Assembly (NCBI GenBank): GCA_900546145.1 | Contig: URBN01000046.1 | Span: forward strand, 1 to 12,950 | Direction: 5' to 3' | Source of the DNA: an uncultured Desulfovibrio sp. | GTDB lineage: Bacteria > Desulfobacterota > Desulfovibrionia > Desulfovibrionales > Desulfovibrionaceae | Length of the DNA: 12,950 nucleotides | Part shown: one piece after another, positions 1 through 6,696 of the stretch | How the letters are laid out: each line of letters opens with the position of its first letter | Position numbering within the stretch: position 1 is the first letter of the stretch | Made by a program: the position numbers and the translations under genes | The notes under the pieces: generated by a model | What the model was told of the DNA's origin: nothing | Seen by the model: the letters and a program-made list of their open reading frames with translations, nothing else | Databases searched by the model: none

Positions 1-13
1 CACCGTTTTGTCT

Positions 14-55
14 CCCCTCTGTCCTGTCCCGGGGCCCCGGGACAGGACAGAGGGG
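14..55. repeat. 42-bp perfect palindrome
   Basis: Two 21-base arms meet with no spacer; the left arm begins CCCCTCTGTCC and the centre is GGGGCCCC between bases 34 and 35. Every base pairs. Neither side has a clear run of T, so a standard intrinsic terminator is only partly supported. It may be a Rho-independent or bidirectional terminator of a gene left of the window, or a protein-binding palindrome. Confidence 0.85.
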
Positions 56-297
56 GCAATTATCGTTCGTTTTGGGGGTCACCGGAACTTTCGTTTGACA
101 GCCGGGCCCTCTGCTTCCATTTTTTATATGAGGGAAGCGGAACCCCCTGGGATAAAACAGGGGTACCTCCTGAGCCGGCAGGAAGTCTGGCAGACTGCAT
201 CCCGGCAGCGCACGCCGCAGCTGCAGTCATCAGCTTCTGTGAAAGATGAGGAGAAAAAAGCCCCGCTGGGAGGCAGCGGCTGATGGTTACGGGCAGA

Positions 298-323
298 CCG
301 GCGCGGTCCGGAGACCGCGCCGG
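298..323. repeat. GC-rich hairpin, 11-bp stem
   Basis: CCGGCGCGGTC and GACCGCGCCGG pair perfectly around the four-base loop CGGA. There is no T-run on either strand, so the role is unknown. Confidence 0.75.
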
Positions 324-545
324 AAAACTCTTCCAATGCAGCCGCCGCTCCCGGGAAAAATTGTCCGGTATTTGTTGGAAATAGTAAAAAAACGCCTATT
401 AAGCCGACGTTAAACATCTTTTTATATTTCAAAAAACAGCGGGAAACGTCGTTTTTTCTGAAAACAGCACAGATGAGCGCCCGGGGCTTCACCTGTCACA
501 GGAGAATTCCCGTATGCTGCTGTCTTTGTAACAGAGTCTCCGGTT

Positions 546-566
546 GTATTCCGTTTTTCGGAATAC
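546..566. repeat. Hairpin, 8-bp stem, T5/A5 loop
   Basis: GTATTCCG and CGGAATAC pair perfectly around TTTTT. It lies about 80 bases past the stop codon of the minus-strand gene ending at 643 and could stabilise its 3' end. No U-tract follows on the minus strand, so a terminator call is not justified. Confidence 0.6.
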
Positions 567-642
567 ATTGGGCAGCATTACACGCCGGGGAGTGTGTCTT
601 TTTCCCGGAGGCGGCGTTTCTTATATAAAATAGGCGTGCGGA

Positions 643-1341
643 TTAGCCGCAGTGAACAATGGTGCGAATACGTTTCTGAATCTGTTCTTCCGTGGTGAGT
701 CCCTCGAAAAGATCCCTGGTGGGATAAAGCTGGCGGAGGCCGCTTATACATTCGGGACGGACTGTAGCCAGGGAAGCGAGGGAAGAGCTCGGCATACCGA
801 TGCCGAGGGCTGGGCCGGGAAGTTCCCAGTAGACGATTTTGACGTTTTTGTATCCGGGATACGCGAAGAAGGCGGTGAAGAAAGCGCCGGGATCCGAACG
901 GATGGTTTCGGAGAGAGAAACCTTCCTGTCGGCTTCCCTGCCAACGAGGGACAGAAGCTCGGCCTGAGCGCCCACCTGGAGACGCTTGATGTTGACCACC
1001 TGCTGCTGCAGTGGGTCGTCGCTGTCCATGAGCTGGGTCAGCGTACTGCCTGCCGGCAGTGTGATGGTGACATCAGCCTCACTGACGCTGAATCCCGGCC
1101 TGCGTGACCTGGCGCTGTGGAGTTTTGCTGCGCCGATGACCTGCGTGATGCTGCGGTGGCCATGCACGCCGGTGAAGAAACCCGGGGTGAAGAAACGGCC
1201 GTCCGCATCCCGGATGCTCATAACGGACGGCTGTTCTGCCGGTAAGAGTGTATTCCATGTGCTGAGAGTGATGAGAACGTCTTCATACCCCTCTGCGTTC
1301 TCAATCCTCTCTCTGGTTTTGCGGATACCAGCCATAGGCAT
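643..1341 (-). CDS. Hypothetical protein, 232 aa, second gene of an unknown pair
   Basis: I do not recognise this protein. It is soluble-looking, with no signal peptide or membrane segment. The N-terminus is charged (RKTRERIENAEGYEDV). A glycine/aromatic stretch (RFFTPGFFTGVHGHRS, about residues 49-64) is followed by a mixed region rich in Leu and Gln, and the C-terminal third has PGYKNVKIVYWELPGP (about residues 160-175). It overlaps the upstream 510-aa gene by one base (TAATG), so the two are very probably co-translated. A second ATG two codons in (MPM) lies at better distance from an AGGA and may be the real start. A short stem TGCGG/CCGCA spans the stop codon and is followed by CGCCTATTTT on the minus strand, a weak terminator candidate. 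Function is unknown; expression as the partner of the 510-aa protein is inferred from the coupling. Confidence 0.8.
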   Translation of the reverse strand: MPMAGIRKTRERIENAEGYEDVLITLSTWNTLLPAEQPSVMSIRDADGRFFTPGFFTGVHGHRSITQVIGAAKLHSARSRRPGFSVSEADVTITLPAGSTLTQLMDSDDPLQQQVVNIKRLQVGAQAELLSLVGREADRKVSLSETIRSDPGAFFTAFFAYPGYKNVKIVYWELPGPALGIGMPSSSLASLATVRPECISGLRQLYPTRDLFEGLTTEEQIQKRIRTIVHCG

Positions 1342-2873
1342 TAATCCTTTCTCTCAGATCTTCTTGGTCTTCTTCTGAACCTGGCTGCCGCTACGCGGGC
1401 TCTGGCGCGGGGCTGGGCGGGATGTACCGTCAGTTCCCCGTCAGCGCTGTCAGGATTCAGGGGGACGTTGTTTTCCGCGTCTCCCCCTGCCGTTCCGGCC
1501 GGCTGTTCCTGCCTGACGGTTTTGTGGGAGACAGAGGACTTCTTTTTCGCTTTTGTGGATTGCTTCGCAGCTGGCTTCTCCCTGTCAGAGAGAGAGCCGG
1601 CCTGAGCGGTGTCCGCAGGTACGGCGGCTTCGGAAGAACCCGTTCCGTCTCCGGAGAACGCCCCGCTGACCGACTTCGCGGCCTGAAGCGCCTCGCGGTC
1701 CTTGCGGCTGCGCGGCAGTCCGAAATTTTCGCGGCGGTAGCTGTCATCGCGCCAGGATTTGCGCCTGACAACCTCGAGCAGGGAGCTGAAGCCCCTGGCT
1801 ACCGCTTCATCGTTGACCATGTCGATGTACTGGAGGAAGCCCGTACGTCCGTAGCGGCGGATAACGGCCTCTATGAGGTAGGCCAGCTTGCGCGCGGAAT
1901 CGCCGGGCAGAGCCTTGCCGAGACGGTACTGGGTGCCTGCCTGCGGCGTGGTGCCGAGGAGCATGAGCAGCTTGTTCTTGCCGCGCACCAGGGTCAGGAA
2001 AAGTTCCTGACGCCAGTCGCCCTTGGGCAGAGGCTCCTTTTCAAAAAATTCATGAAGAATCCACACGTAGAGGCGGTCGATGAACGGCAGAAGATCCGGC
2101 ATATCCGGAGTCATGGGTTGCACGTTCCATGCGCTCACGCAGCGGGCCGCGAGGGGCAGGGTAGGAGCCTTGCACTGGAAGCTGGTGTGGGATTTGCCGT
2201 TGAGGAGCCAGGTCCAGTCAGCGCCGCTCCACGTGGTGGTGCCGCGCATGCTCTTCACGTCCGCCACGGTCTGGTAGGTTACCGTGTGCGTGACGCTGCC
2301 GTTTTCACCTTCCTCGTCATGGGCCATCTGCGCGGGTTCGTAAATGCTCTGGAATGTGGAATGAACCATCTCGCCGACACCGAAGAAGAGCCAGTCAAGA
2401 TTATAGTCGAACGTTGACGTGAGCCATTCCAGGGAACGGCGCGAGAAATTTTTTGCGGCGCTTTCCTTCACCAGACGGGCCAGGCAGGAGCCGAAGGACT
2501 CGCGATCCATGCGTGTCTCGGGGCGGCTGCTCCTCTTTCCCCGCAGGGGAGAGATGCCGAGATCGCTGAGATCGCCATTGAGCCAGCGTTCTTCCTGCTC
2601 GTAAACGGGGCCTTTTTCCTCGGCCTCGAATTCGTAGATCCCCCTTCTGCCGTAGTCTGCGAGATCCTGGATGAGACGGAGGAACCGGTCCGCAAATATA
2701 GAATCAATGATCGAATCCAGATCTTTCAGTTTCAGGGGCAAATCAGGCAGGGGCACTTCTTCCCCTGTGCGGAAAAGAGAATCGGCGGAAAGATGTTTGT
2801 TTTTCCTGAGGCACCGCGCAATAAAATCACGCAGGGTCGTATACTTACGATTATCTGTGCTTTCGTTTTCCAT
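1341..2873 (-). CDS. Hypothetical protein, 510 aa, first gene of an unknown pair
   Basis: I recognise no family. The first 390 or so residues look like a folded, mostly helical domain rich in Trp and Tyr, with WLTSTFDYNLDWLFFGVGEM near the middle, then TTTWSGADWTWLLNGKSH, DLLPFIDRLYVWILHEFFEK and a Leu-rich LFLTLVRGKNKLLMLLG. The last 120 residues are low-complexity (Ser, Ala, Gly, Lys) and end in an Arg-rich tail (RARARVAAARFRRRPRR) suited to nucleic acid or acidic partners. There is no signal peptide or evident membrane segment. The ATG is preceded by GGAG at six bases, supporting this start. A TATAAT box about 138 bases upstream is a candidate promoter. The gene runs into the 232-aa gene through TAATG. 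A 331-aa reading frame on the opposite strand inside it is a GC-rich shadow. Confidence 0.82.
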   Translation of the reverse strand: MENESTDNRKYTTLRDFIARCLRKNKHLSADSLFRTGEEVPLPDLPLKLKDLDSIIDSIFADRFLRLIQDLADYGRRGIYEFEAEEKGPVYEQEERWLNGDLSDLGISPLRGKRSSRPETRMDRESFGSCLARLVKESAAKNFSRRSLEWLTSTFDYNLDWLFFGVGEMVHSTFQSIYEPAQMAHDEEGENGSVTHTVTYQTVADVKSMRGTTTWSGADWTWLLNGKSHTSFQCKAPTLPLAARCVSAWNVQPMTPDMPDLLPFIDRLYVWILHEFFEKEPLPKGDWRQELFLTLVRGKNKLLMLLGTTPQAGTQYRLGKALPGDSARKLAYLIEAVIRRYGRTGFLQYIDMVNDEAVARGFSSLLEVVRRKSWRDDSYRRENFGLPRSRKDREALQAAKSVSGAFSGDGTGSSEAAVPADTAQAGSLSDREKPAAKQSTKAKKKSSVSHKTVRQEQPAGTAGGDAENNVPLNPDSADGELTVHPAQPRARARVAAARFRRRPRRSERKD

Positions 2874-3010
2874 CTTGTTCTCCAGTCCGCTTGTTCCCTG
2901 TATATGTGGGCTCTGCCGTGCCGCAAAGCCAAAACATAAGTAAAATACTAATAAAATCCCCTTTTGGGGTTACATGGCATGTTTAAAAAATTCCGCAAGA
3001 GCCAAAAGGT

Positions 3011-3016
3011 ATTATA
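3011..3016 (-). promoter_or_regulatory. Candidate -10 box for the 510/232-aa gene pair
   Basis: The minus strand reads TATAAT, a perfect sigma-70 -10 box, with TG two bases before it. No good -35 box lies 16-18 bases upstream. The implied leader is about 130 nt and contains a small CCCC-AAAA-GGGG hairpin followed by ATTTTATT, which could act as a weak attenuator. Confidence 0.4.
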
Positions 3017-3615
3017 TTCAAAAAAATTCAATCTGCCGGGGTGGTATGGCTTTTCTATTATGCCTATTCCGGAAAAAAACAAGTCATCTTTTGTCCTGCA
3101 TGATGCACAAATGCCCGGGGAGGCAGAAACAGATAAAAAATTCACAATATCCTGATTTTACTGGCAGGTTCCCGGCTGCCGCGCTGCTGCGCAGAGAGGA
3201 CTGTAACAGAAAGTCCGGGCTTCACAGCCCCGCACTGTCTGTCACGTATCAGAAAAAAAAGCACGGTGTGACATTTTCTGGCCGCAGCGTCCTCCGGATT
3301 AGGGAATGTTTTTTGAGGAGTTTCCGGATGAAAAATCCCGGATGTCCGGATAAGAGAGTGGATTTTGCGTAAATTGAAAAAGAATTTCAAAGATGTTCGA
3401 AAAATGTACCTGTTAACAAAGATACAGTAAAACCTGAATTGTTGCTCCTTTTCCTCTGACTCTGATTTGAAAATGCCTGAAGTGTTTTCCTGCTCTGTTT
3501 GTAAAAAAGGCTGAGAGGATCTGTCTGCTGCCAGTGTGTCTGCAGTTTTATTACGAAAGAACCGGAGAAAAGCAGTCCGGAAAACGGAACGGTATCCGTC
3601 TCGCCGGCTGATTAC

Positions 3616-3647
3616 CGGCAGGAGGCGTTCTTCCCGCCGTTTTTTTT
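3616..3647 (+). terminator. Plus-strand intrinsic terminator with no annotated upstream gene
   Basis: CGGCAGGA (3616-3623) pairs with TCCCGCCG (3632-3639) with one mismatch, and eight T follow at 3640-3647. The T-run is only on the plus strand, where no protein-coding gene is visible for the preceding 700 bases. Confidence 0.5.
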
Positions 3648-3664
3648 ATCACCTCACCCAGAAG

Positions 3665-3688
3665 ACCCCCGCCTCTAGAGGCGGGGGT
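3665..3688. repeat. 24-bp perfect palindrome just past the oxidoreductase stop codon
   Basis: ACCCCCGCCTCT and AGAGGCGGGGGT form a perfect palindrome seven bases past the stop codon of the minus-strand oxidoreductase. It probably forms the 3' hairpin of that mRNA. The minus strand continues CTTCTGGG with no U-tract. Similar CCCCCGCC...GGCGGGGG hairpins occur at ends of IS200/IS605-type elements, but no transposase or tnpB remnant is present. Confidence 0.7.
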
Positions 3689-3694
3689 ACTTGT

Positions 3695-4686
3695 TCAGGC
3701 GAAAGCTTTGTCAGCCCATTCCGGATCCTTCAGGAGGGCCCTGCCGACGCCGATGAGGTCGGCTTTGCCTTCTCCGATGAGGCGATCCGCATCGGCAATG
3801 TCTTTCACGCCTCCCGTGAGCAGAACGGGAATGGAGACTTCTTTCCTGACGGCTTCGGAGAGGTCGCCGAAATAACCGGGAAAGTGCATGCCCCTGCGCG
3901 TGTACCGGCACATGCCGCCGGTGAGGCTCAGGTAGCTGATTCCGTCCTTCTCAAAGACCTGGCAGGCCTTCACGGCATCGTCAATCGTGGCTCCGCCTTC
4001 CATGTAATCGCAGCCCCCGAGCCGGAGTCCGACCATATAGGAAGATCCGGTTTCTTCCCTGACCGCGTGGATAACCTCGCGGATGAGCCGATTCTGTTCG
4101 AGAGCTCTCCTCCGTATTCGTCTGTCCTTTTGTTGGTGAGGGGCGAATAGAACTGATCGAGGAGGTAGCCGTGCGCCGCGTGGATCTCCACGCCGTCATA
4201 TCCGGCTTTTTTTGCGCGTCCGGCCGCAGCCGCGAAAAGGCCCGGCAGGGCGTGAATTTCGTCGGGTGTCATCGCGCGGACATCTTCCGCGCTGTCCTGG
4301 GATCCCGCCGGTCTGATGGCGCTCGGTCCGATGGGATCCATGCCCGTCACTTCCCGCAGAGCCGCTGTTCCGGCGTGATTCAGCTGGGCTACGGCGAGCG
4401 AGCCGCCCTGGTGCAGACAGGCGGTGAGTTTCTTCAGGCCGTCAGTCATGGCGTCAGAGGCAATGGAAATCTGCCTTTTTCTGGCTTTGCCCTGTTGCGT
4501 AATGAAAAAATGTTCTGTTGTGATGATGCCGATGTGCCCGCCTCTGGCTCTGGCCGCATAGTAGTCCAGGTTTTCCTGGCTGACTTCTCCGTCCTCCCCG
4601 GCCATGTAGGTTGCCATGGGAGGCATGACAATCCGGTTTTTCGCCGTCACTCCGGCTATCCGGATGGGCTGGCTGACGTATTTCAT
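3695..4686 (-). pseudogene. NADH:flavin oxidoreductase, Old Yellow Enzyme family, frameshifted
   Basis: Members are FMN-dependent TIM-barrel enzymes that reduce activated C=C bonds with NAD(P)H. Family signatures are clear: NRIVMPPMATY (residues 17-27) near the start; HAAHGY with the substrate/flavin ligands His169 and His172 and the proton-donor Tyr174; then FYSPLTNKRTDEYGGELSNRI. The YqjM cysteine position is alanine here, while the following Tyr27 is kept. The frame breaks after Ile199, near base 4089: one base appears lost in ATC-CGG, sending the first frame to a stop at 3970. The other frame continues with RLIREVIHAVREETGSSYMVGLRLGG, LLTGGV and the FMN-phosphate motif GVGRALLKDPEW, ending at 3695. 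Restoring one base gives about 330 aa, normal for the single-domain form. The start is well supported by GGAGGT four bases before ATG. Either a recent pseudogene or a sequencing error; the remainder is undegraded. Confidence 0.88.
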
Positions 4687-4772
4687 GGGTACCTCCAGGT
4701 GTTGATACTCTTTTTTTCGCCGTACGGCCTGTGCGCCTGAAAGCAGCGGGACCTGCCACCGGGCCGCAAACG

Positions 4773-4800
4773 AAAAGGCGGACGCCCAGGAGGACGTCCG
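4773..4800 (-). terminator. Candidate terminator of the NlpC/P60 gene
   Basis: On the minus strand CGGACG (4800-4795) pairs with CGTCCG (4784-4779) around a ten-base loop, then CCTTTTCGTTT follows. It lies about 60 bases past the hydrolase stop codon and before the oxidoreductase start, so the two are probably separate transcripts. The U-tract is short and interrupted. Confidence 0.45.
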
Positions 4801-4857
4801 TCTCGCACTACAGAACCTTTATGCGGCTCTGTTCCGTTCAGGAGCTGTAAAATTCAC

Positions 4858-5517
4858 TCAGCGTCTTTTTCCCCGGCGGTGACTGCGGGAAGCTTTGGAT
4901 GAGCGGGTATGGCTGGCGCTGTGTTTGACAGACCTTCCGTGACCGCGCCGCACGCTCTGACGGCTGGGGCGGTCCATGTCATCGAGTTCGGCGACTTCGG
5001 TCATGGCACGGTTACTGCCTGTCATTATGATGCGTCTCGCGCCGATGAAATTGTTGCGGAAAAATGCGGAATCGCAGGACTCAACACGGACGCGGGAATT
5101 GGTGCGGGGTGCGTGGATAAAGCGGCCGTCGCCGATATAGATGCCCGTGTGGTATCCTCCGCCGCTGCGGCGGAAGGCGACGATGTCGCCGGCGCGCATT
5201 TTGCTGACATCCATGATGCGGTATCCCATGAGGGACTGTTCCCGCGCCGTACGGGGAAGGTTGATTCCCACGGATTTGTATGTCCATCGTACGAAGCCAG
5301 AACAGTCAAAGCCGGCAAGAGATTCTCCACCGAAAACATAGGGGGTGCCCACGGCTCTGTGGGCGCGCCGTACCAGGCTGTGCTGATTCTTTTCGGCGTG
5401 GTTCTGTGCGGAGATATGATGCTTTGAGGTGTACTCGTCGTTTTTGGCCTTATGCGTGAAGCCGCACGAGAGAAAACAGACGAGCAGAAGCGTGAGCATT
5501 TTAAAGGGTATTCGCAT
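4858..5517 (-). CDS. Exported NlpC/P60 (C40) cell-wall peptidase
   Basis: The 219-aa protein starts with a signal sequence: basic MRIPFK, then MLTLLLVCFLSCGF. Cys18 could be a lipobox cysteine (FLSC), though the match is poor, so lipoprotein or plain export are both possible. After a short polar linker the NlpC/P60 domain runs from about residue 47 to 165, with GTPYVFGG, catalytic Cys72 in FDCSGFVRW, LPRTAREQS, AGDIVAFR, His123 in YHTGIYIGDG and His135 in FIHAP. This is the complete Cys-His-His set of enzymes that cut D-Glu-diaminopimelate type peptide bonds in peptidoglycan, as in Spr/NlpC proteins. The final 35 residues form a strongly basic Arg/Ser/His tail, uncommon for the family, perhaps for binding anionic wall or nucleic acid. 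The ATG has a modest AGGGAAG ribosome site. A near-consensus promoter lies 222 bases upstream. Confidence 0.93.
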   Translation of the reverse strand: MRIPFKMLTLLLVCFLSCGFTHKAKNDEYTSKHHISAQNHAEKNQHSLVRRAHRAVGTPYVFGGESLAGFDCSGFVRWTYKSVGINLPRTAREQSLMGYRIMDVSKMRAGDIVAFRRSGGGYHTGIYIGDGRFIHAPRTNSRVRVESCDSAFFRNNFIGARRIIMTGSNRAMTEVAELDDMDRPSRQSVRRGHGRSVKHSASHTRSSKASRSHRRGKRR

Positions 5518-5738
5518 ATACTTCCCTTTGTTTTTGCCCGGTCCTGGGGGAATGAGGAGAGGAAAACTGAAGGGCCGGCTGGTTGACGGGAAGAGTTCCG
5601 CGCGGACGGACCTCCTGTATCTATGCGATACATCCGGAATGGAGCAGGACGGATCAGCGTCTCAGCCTGGTTCCGGAACCCGTAAGGGAGCTGCGGGATG
5701 AACAAACACAACAGTGCTTGCCACACCGTAGGTAACTG

Positions 5739-5768
5739 AGTATAGGCGGACTGTTTAAAAACGGTCAA
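5739..5768 (-). promoter_or_regulatory. Sigma-70 promoter of the NlpC/P60 gene
   Basis: The minus strand reads TTGACC (5768-5763), an 18-base spacer and TATACT (5744-5739), matching sigma-70 at 5/6 in each box. The predicted start near 5731 gives a leader of about 215 nt. This is the best housekeeping promoter match in the window. Confidence 0.7.
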
Positions 5769-5968
5769 GACTTTCCCGGAATGGTTGAAAAATCTTTACC
5801 CTTTTTACAAAAACGGAACGATTTTTTCAGGACAGTTAAAAAATTTGTTCGCTCAAAATCGCTTGGCCTGATGCAAAAGCTTCATTTTCCTCCTGAATTC
5901 CTGAATATGGAATCGGAAGGCAGTGTTGTCTCCGTCATCAGCAGATACGTTTCCCCGGACTCAGTGCA

Positions 5969-5993
5969 GCCCCGCAGGAGGGGCGGACTTTTT
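5969..5993 (+). terminator. Weak plus-strand terminator-like hairpin
   Basis: GCCCC (5969-5973) and GGGGC (5980-5984) pair around GCAGGA, followed by GGAC and T5. No plus-strand gene precedes it, so it may be chance. Confidence 0.25.
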
Positions 5994-6178
5994 CGTGCAG
6001 CGCGGTATCCTGAGCCGGGGGCCCAGGGAATGGCAGCTTCCCTTCGGGAGGAAAGCCGGAAAGGTCTGCCCGCAGGCCGCTCCTGACGTTTTTTCCACAG
6101 AAGGCACGTCCGCATTGTCCTCTCCCGGCATGGTTCCATGAAGATTCTGTGCTGTTTGCGTGAAGAAACCCGTTTTTG

Positions 6179-6218
6179 AAAAAAACAGGGAAGTCCGCTC
6201 AGAAACGGACTCCCCTGT
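6179..6218 (-). terminator. Strong intrinsic terminator of the 903/151-aa operon
   Basis: On the minus strand CAGGGGAGTCCG (6217-6206) pairs with CGGACTTCCCTG (6197-6186) at all 12 positions, one being G-U, around an eight-base loop. An extra A-U pair closes the base and the U-tract is seven long (6185-6179). It lies 22 bases past the stop of the 151-aa gene and defines the operon end. Confidence 0.9.
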
Positions 6219-6240
6219 GAAAGTATTCTGAATCTCTTAA

Positions 6241-6696
6241 TCAGATATGGTAGCGCCAGATGTACCATCCTGTGGCGGCGGCGAGGCCGAGCAGGGCCAG
6301 AATGAGGATAATGGACGATGCGCGCATGCAGCGTATGGAAAGCCCGAGTTCGGACAGGAAATTGCCGAAGGTGCGGTCTTTGCCGAAGCGCAGCACCGGG
6401 GCGTATTTCGGATTCACGGGAATGGGATCCCTGAAGGCTGTGTGTAGGATTTTCGTAGCCAGGGGCACTGTCGTGTCAAACTGACCGAAACTGATATGGC
6501 CCGCGTCATCAGAAAGGGTTATGCCAGTGGTGCGTACGCCGAGGGCTCCGGAAAGGCCGTCGAACTTCAGCCAGGCCCGGATGCCGTCCGGGTCGAGTTT
6601 CATTTTTGTTATCCGGCAGCCGTACTCCTCAAGCCGCAGGTTGCAGGCTGGAATGAGGGACTTCCGTGCGGTGATTTCCCTGAGGGTGGCAAACAT
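6241..6696 (-). CDS. Membrane-anchored 151-aa protein sharing a domain with its upstream neighbour
   Basis: Not a family I recognise. Residues 25-119 form a soluble domain and residues 127-147 (SSIILILALLGLAAATGWYIW) form one C-terminal membrane segment, ending in a short RYHI tail; there is no signal peptide, so tail-anchored insertion is likely. The domain aligns with the last 100 residues of the upstream 903-aa protein: YGCRITKMKLDPDGIRAWLK with YGKVRSIEFRDGTLALGMK, ISFGQFDTTVP with LSFSDFASTVP (42 or 43 residues further on), and both end in a [FW]L..LGL-like segment. I chose the ATG at 6696 because GGGAGG sits five bases before it; a GTG three bases earlier is too close. The start overlaps the upstream stop as TGATG, so translation is probably coupled. 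Function unknown. Confidence 0.85.
   Translation of the reverse strand: MFATLREITARKSLIPACNLRLEEYGCRITKMKLDPDGIRAWLKFDGLSGALGVRTTGITLSDDAGHISFGQFDTTVPLATKILHTAFRDPIPVNPKYAPVLRFGKDRTFGNFLSELGLSIRCMRASSIILILALLGLAAATGWYIWRYHI

Larger units (their letters stand above)
1..642. other. Non-coding left end
   Basis: I find no credible gene here. The stretch holds a 42-bp perfect palindrome (14-55), an 11-bp-stem hairpin (298-323), an 8-bp-stem hairpin (546-566) and smaller inverted repeats such as CCCCTG/CAGGGG around 153-172. A minus-strand reading frame at 124-492 has a run of cysteines near its end but begins at GTG with no Shine-Dalgarno sequence. The right part is the 3' flank of the minus-strand gene that ends at 643. 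Confidence 0.6.
2874..3694. other. 821-bp intergenic region
   Basis: This gap is AT-richer than its neighbours and lies between the start of the 510-aa gene and the end of the broken oxidoreductase, both on the minus strand. I see no believable gene; the plus-strand frames of 60-132 codons lack ribosome sites and protein-like composition. It holds a minus-strand TATAAT box (3011-3016), CCCC-TTTT-GGGG (2958-2969), four CCGGAT copies within 3294-3351, a plus-strand terminator (3616-3647) and a 24-bp palindrome (3665-3688). The orphan plus-strand terminator suggests an unannotated plus-strand transcript. Confidence 0.55.
5518..6178. other. Intergenic region with the hydrolase leader
   Basis: The left part (5518-5732) is the predicted untranslated leader of the NlpC/P60 mRNA, and 5739-5768 is its promoter. 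The rest, to the terminator at 6179, contains no supported gene; reading frames here lack ribosome sites or overlap the terminator. One hairpin at 5969-5984 is followed by T5 on the plus strand. The bases around 5760-5880 are AT-rich and may act as upstream promoter sequence. Confidence 0.55.

Noticed and set aside
124..492. Minus-strand 122-codon frame with a Cys-rich end and a hydrophobic stretch
   Set aside because: The GTG start and the internal ATG both lack Shine-Dalgarno sites, and the frame runs through the 298-323 hairpin. The cysteines are likely chance in GC-rich DNA.
1422..2417. 331-codon plus-strand frame
   Set aside because: It lies wholly antisense to the 510-aa gene, which has a good ribosome site and coupled neighbour; the frame has no family motifs.
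3165..3230. Resemblance to RNase P P4 (AAAGTCCGGGCTTCACAG, plus) and to a cobalamin riboswitch end (CGGGAACCTGCC, minus)
   Set aside because: The other universal RNase P segments and the remaining cobalamin boxes are missing, and no B12-related gene follows.
2974..3372. 132-codon plus-strand frame in the intergenic gap
   Set aside because: No ribosome site, basic/Cys mixture with no protein-like pattern, AT-rich non-coding composition.
3665..3688. IS200/IS605-type end hairpin
   Set aside because: No tnpA, tnpB or second end was found; the position just past a stop codon fits an mRNA 3' hairpin.
5600..5700. TPP-riboswitch-like CTGAGA and CTGATC in the hydrolase leader
   Set aside because: Order, spacing and the rest of the conserved core do not fit, and the gene is not thiamine-related.
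6030..6075. GAGGAAAG-CCGG resembling RNase P RNA
   Set aside because: One base of the core is missing and no other conserved segment is nearby.
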